Below, piece after piece: positions 62,584-64,000 of a DNA stretch of 64,000 nucleotides. How positions within the stretch are numbered: the first letter of the stretch is position 1; the number at the start of each line of letters is the position of its first letter. This DNA is from Lysinibacillus sp. KCTC 33748. GTDB lineage: Bacteria; Bacillota; Bacilli; Bacillales_A; Planococcaceae. A model generated the notes under the pieces. The model was not told the origin of the DNA and ran no database searches. It saw only the letters and a program-made list of their open reading frames with translations. The stretch lies in NCBI RefSeq assembly GCF_002237755.1, contig NZ_MWSJ01000012.1:62001-126000 (forward strand), written 5' to 3'. The position numbers were made by a program, and so were the translations under genes.

Positions 62584-64000
62584 ATGAATAATAGTAATAA
62601 TCAGTACGATATAATCGTTATTGGTTCTGGATTAGCTGGTTTAACATCTGCCGCATTATTAACTCAATCAGGGTATAAGGTACTTGTTCTAGAACAACAC
62701 TACTTTGTAGGTGGTTTAGCTCATACTTTTAAGAGATCTAATTATATCTTTGATAGCGCTATTCATGTAATAGGCGGAGGGGAAGAAGGAGGAGAAATTT
62801 ATAATTTATATAATAAATTAGGTTTATTGGATCAAATTAAATTCACCAAAATTGATCCAATGATTACAGTAAAAATAGAAGATGAATTATTCTCTGTTCC
62901 CGGAGAATTAGATAAATTCAAAAGTCTATTACAAACATTATTTCCAGAAGAACAAACATCTATTAGAAACGTGATAGACGAAATAAAATATATTGGTAGT
63001 TTAAAAGGAAATTATAATACCGAAGTGCTTAAAAGGATAATAGAATTAGAAAAAACTTCATTTAAGGAATATTTAGATGAGCATTTTACACACCCTCATA
63101 TCAAATTACTTCTAAGTTCATTAGTTTTATTTGCAGGAGTTTCTATTGACGAACTGTCAACTTTTAAAATGATAAATATAATGTCTAGTTACAACGGAGG
63201 AGCGTTCTATCCTAAAGGTAATTCACAACAATTAAGTAATGTATTGAAAAAATATATACTAGAGAACGGATCTAAAGTAATAGTTAATAGAAAAGTTGAA
63301 AAAATATTAGTTAATGGTTCGGACGTAGAGGGTGTTGTTGATCATAGAGGAAATCATTATAGAGCTAAGACCATTATTTCAAATGCAGACCTAAAAAACA
63401 CTTTCACTCAAATGATGGATGAAAAACTGTTGCCGCAATCCTTTAGAAAACAATTGCGAAATCTAAAAAATTCCTATTCCGCAGTTGTATTGTACGGTGT
63501 GATAAAAAATGAGGATTGGAATCAAACGAATTTTTCTCATGAAACTGTATATATATCCGAGAAAAACATAGAGAATTCTATGGATTTTTGCTTTGATCCT
63601 CTTAATAGTGAGAATGTTCCAGTGATTTCATTTTGCTGTCCATCAGTATCAGAGAAAAGCTTAGCGCCCGCAGGTTATTCTATCATAAATGTTATGTCAC
63701 TCTGTGATTCACATTATTTAGAAAAAATAAGAGATGAAAAAGGTAAAGAATTTATTGCAGATAAATATTTAAATATGTTGGAAAAGAAAATACCAGGTAT
63801 TAAAGAAAGACTTCATTTTTATGAGTTTGCTACACCAAGAACTATTCATCGATTTACGCTTAATGATGGGGGTTCCATTTATGGATGGATGAAAAATACT
63901 ATTCGAATCGGAACAGACATGTTTGGACCAGAAACGCCAATTAAGGGATTGTATTTAACTGGACACTGGTCTCAAAGTGCCCATGGTGTATATGGTGTGA
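62584..64000 (+). CDS. CrtI/phytoene-desaturase-like FAD oxidoreductase (partial)
   Basis: The first 472 codons of an amine-oxidase-fold flavoenzyme. The FAD site is YDIIVIGSGLAGLTSAALL, followed by LVLEQHYFVGGLAHTFKR and DSAIHVIGGGEEGG. Toward the window edge LYLTGHWSQSAHGVYG is the C-terminal FAD contact of the CrtI/CrtISO/retinol saturase family. It would desaturate, isomerise or saturate a polyene. AAAGGAG precedes the ATG. The frame is open to base 64000; only the end is missing. Confidence 0.82.
   Translation, partial: MNNSNNQYDIIVIGSGLAGLTSAALLTQSGYKVLVLEQHYFVGGLAHTFKRSNYIFDSAIHVIGGGEEGGEIYNLYNKLGLLDQIKFTKIDPMITVKIEDELFSVPGELDKFKSLLQTLFPEEQTSIRNVIDEIKYIGSLKGNYNTEVLKRIIELEKTSFKEYLDEHFTHPHIKLLLSSLVLFAGVSIDELSTFKMINIMSSYNGGAFYPKGNSQQLSNVLKKYILENGSKVIVNRKVEKILVNGSDVEGVVDHRGNHYRAKTIISNADLKNTFTQMMDEKLLPQSFRKQLRNLKNSYSAVVLYGVIKNEDWNQTNFSHETVYISEKNIENSMDFCFDPLNSENVPVISFCCPSVSEKSLAPAGYSIINVMSLCDSHYLEKIRDEKGKEFIADKYLNMLEKKIPGIKERLHFYEFATPRTIHRFTLNDGGSIYGWMKNTIRIGTDMFGPETPIKGLYLTGHWSQSAHGVYGV

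Overview
The window is a stretch of low-GC Bacillota chromosome, most likely Lysinibacillus (sphaericus group). The evidence is a bioX-bioW-bioF operon with a BirA-type operator (an arrangement described from Bacillus sphaericus), T-box and preQ1-I leaders, strong AGGAGG ribosome sites, frequent TTG starts, and close matches to Bacillus-type RecQ, MsrA, LCP, QueCDE and SpeE. I see no rRNA, tRNA, CRISPR array or intact transposase.

Layout. 0-6 kb: a partial ABC-F ATPase, a serine hydrolase broken by an amber codon, decayed DNA and a membrane-anchored FAD oxidoreductase. 6-14 kb: T-box-controlled argS, a CynX/NimT-type MFS permease, a SAP-domain protein, a lipoprotein with a degenerate trypsin fold, and recQ. 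14.5-15.6 kb: two direct copies of a tiny gene with sporulation-like promoters, around a seven-unit 38-39 bp tandem array. 15.6-18.5 kb: msrA, an LCP protein and an AI-2E family permease. 18.6-25.2 kb: a recombination mosaic with a split cupin gene, a WYL regulator, GyrI-like and DUF1801 proteins, gene fragments, a frameshifted NUDIX gene and an aminotransferase whose 3' end recurs three times. 25.8-31.8 kb: a P-loop ATPase, an enoyl-CoA hydratase, a degenerate recombinase, pseudogenes, and a fatty-acid-hydroxylase-like gene with a FadR-type regulator.

32.1-36.3 kb is a polyamine operon (metK, decarboxylase, speH, speE) behind a structured leader ending in an intrinsic terminator; I could not assign the leader to a known class. 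37.1-39.4 kb is the preQ0 operon queC-queD-queE behind two preQ1-I riboswitches, with the wreck of queF between them. 41.7-44.3 kb is bioXWF. 44.4-47.7 kb is a three-gene set on the minus strand: circularly permuted ATP-grasp, alpha-E and transglutaminase-like proteins. 48.5-54.8 kb holds a XerC/D-type recombinase, small proteins (including a tandem family of about 50-residue microproteins) and a PAS-GGDEF-EAL protein.

54.9 kb to the right edge is the most notable region: an AT-rich biosynthetic cluster preceded by a TetR gene. It holds a LuxI/FeeM-like acyltransferase, an acyl carrier protein, a FabZ-like dehydratase, a FabF-like ketosynthase, a ketosynthase-like partner without the active-site cysteine, a FabG-like reductase, a FemX-like GNAT protein, an MFS exporter and a CrtI-like oxidoreductase cut by the window edge. 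This looks like a compact highly reducing type II polyketide system in a Bacillota host. The product is unknown.
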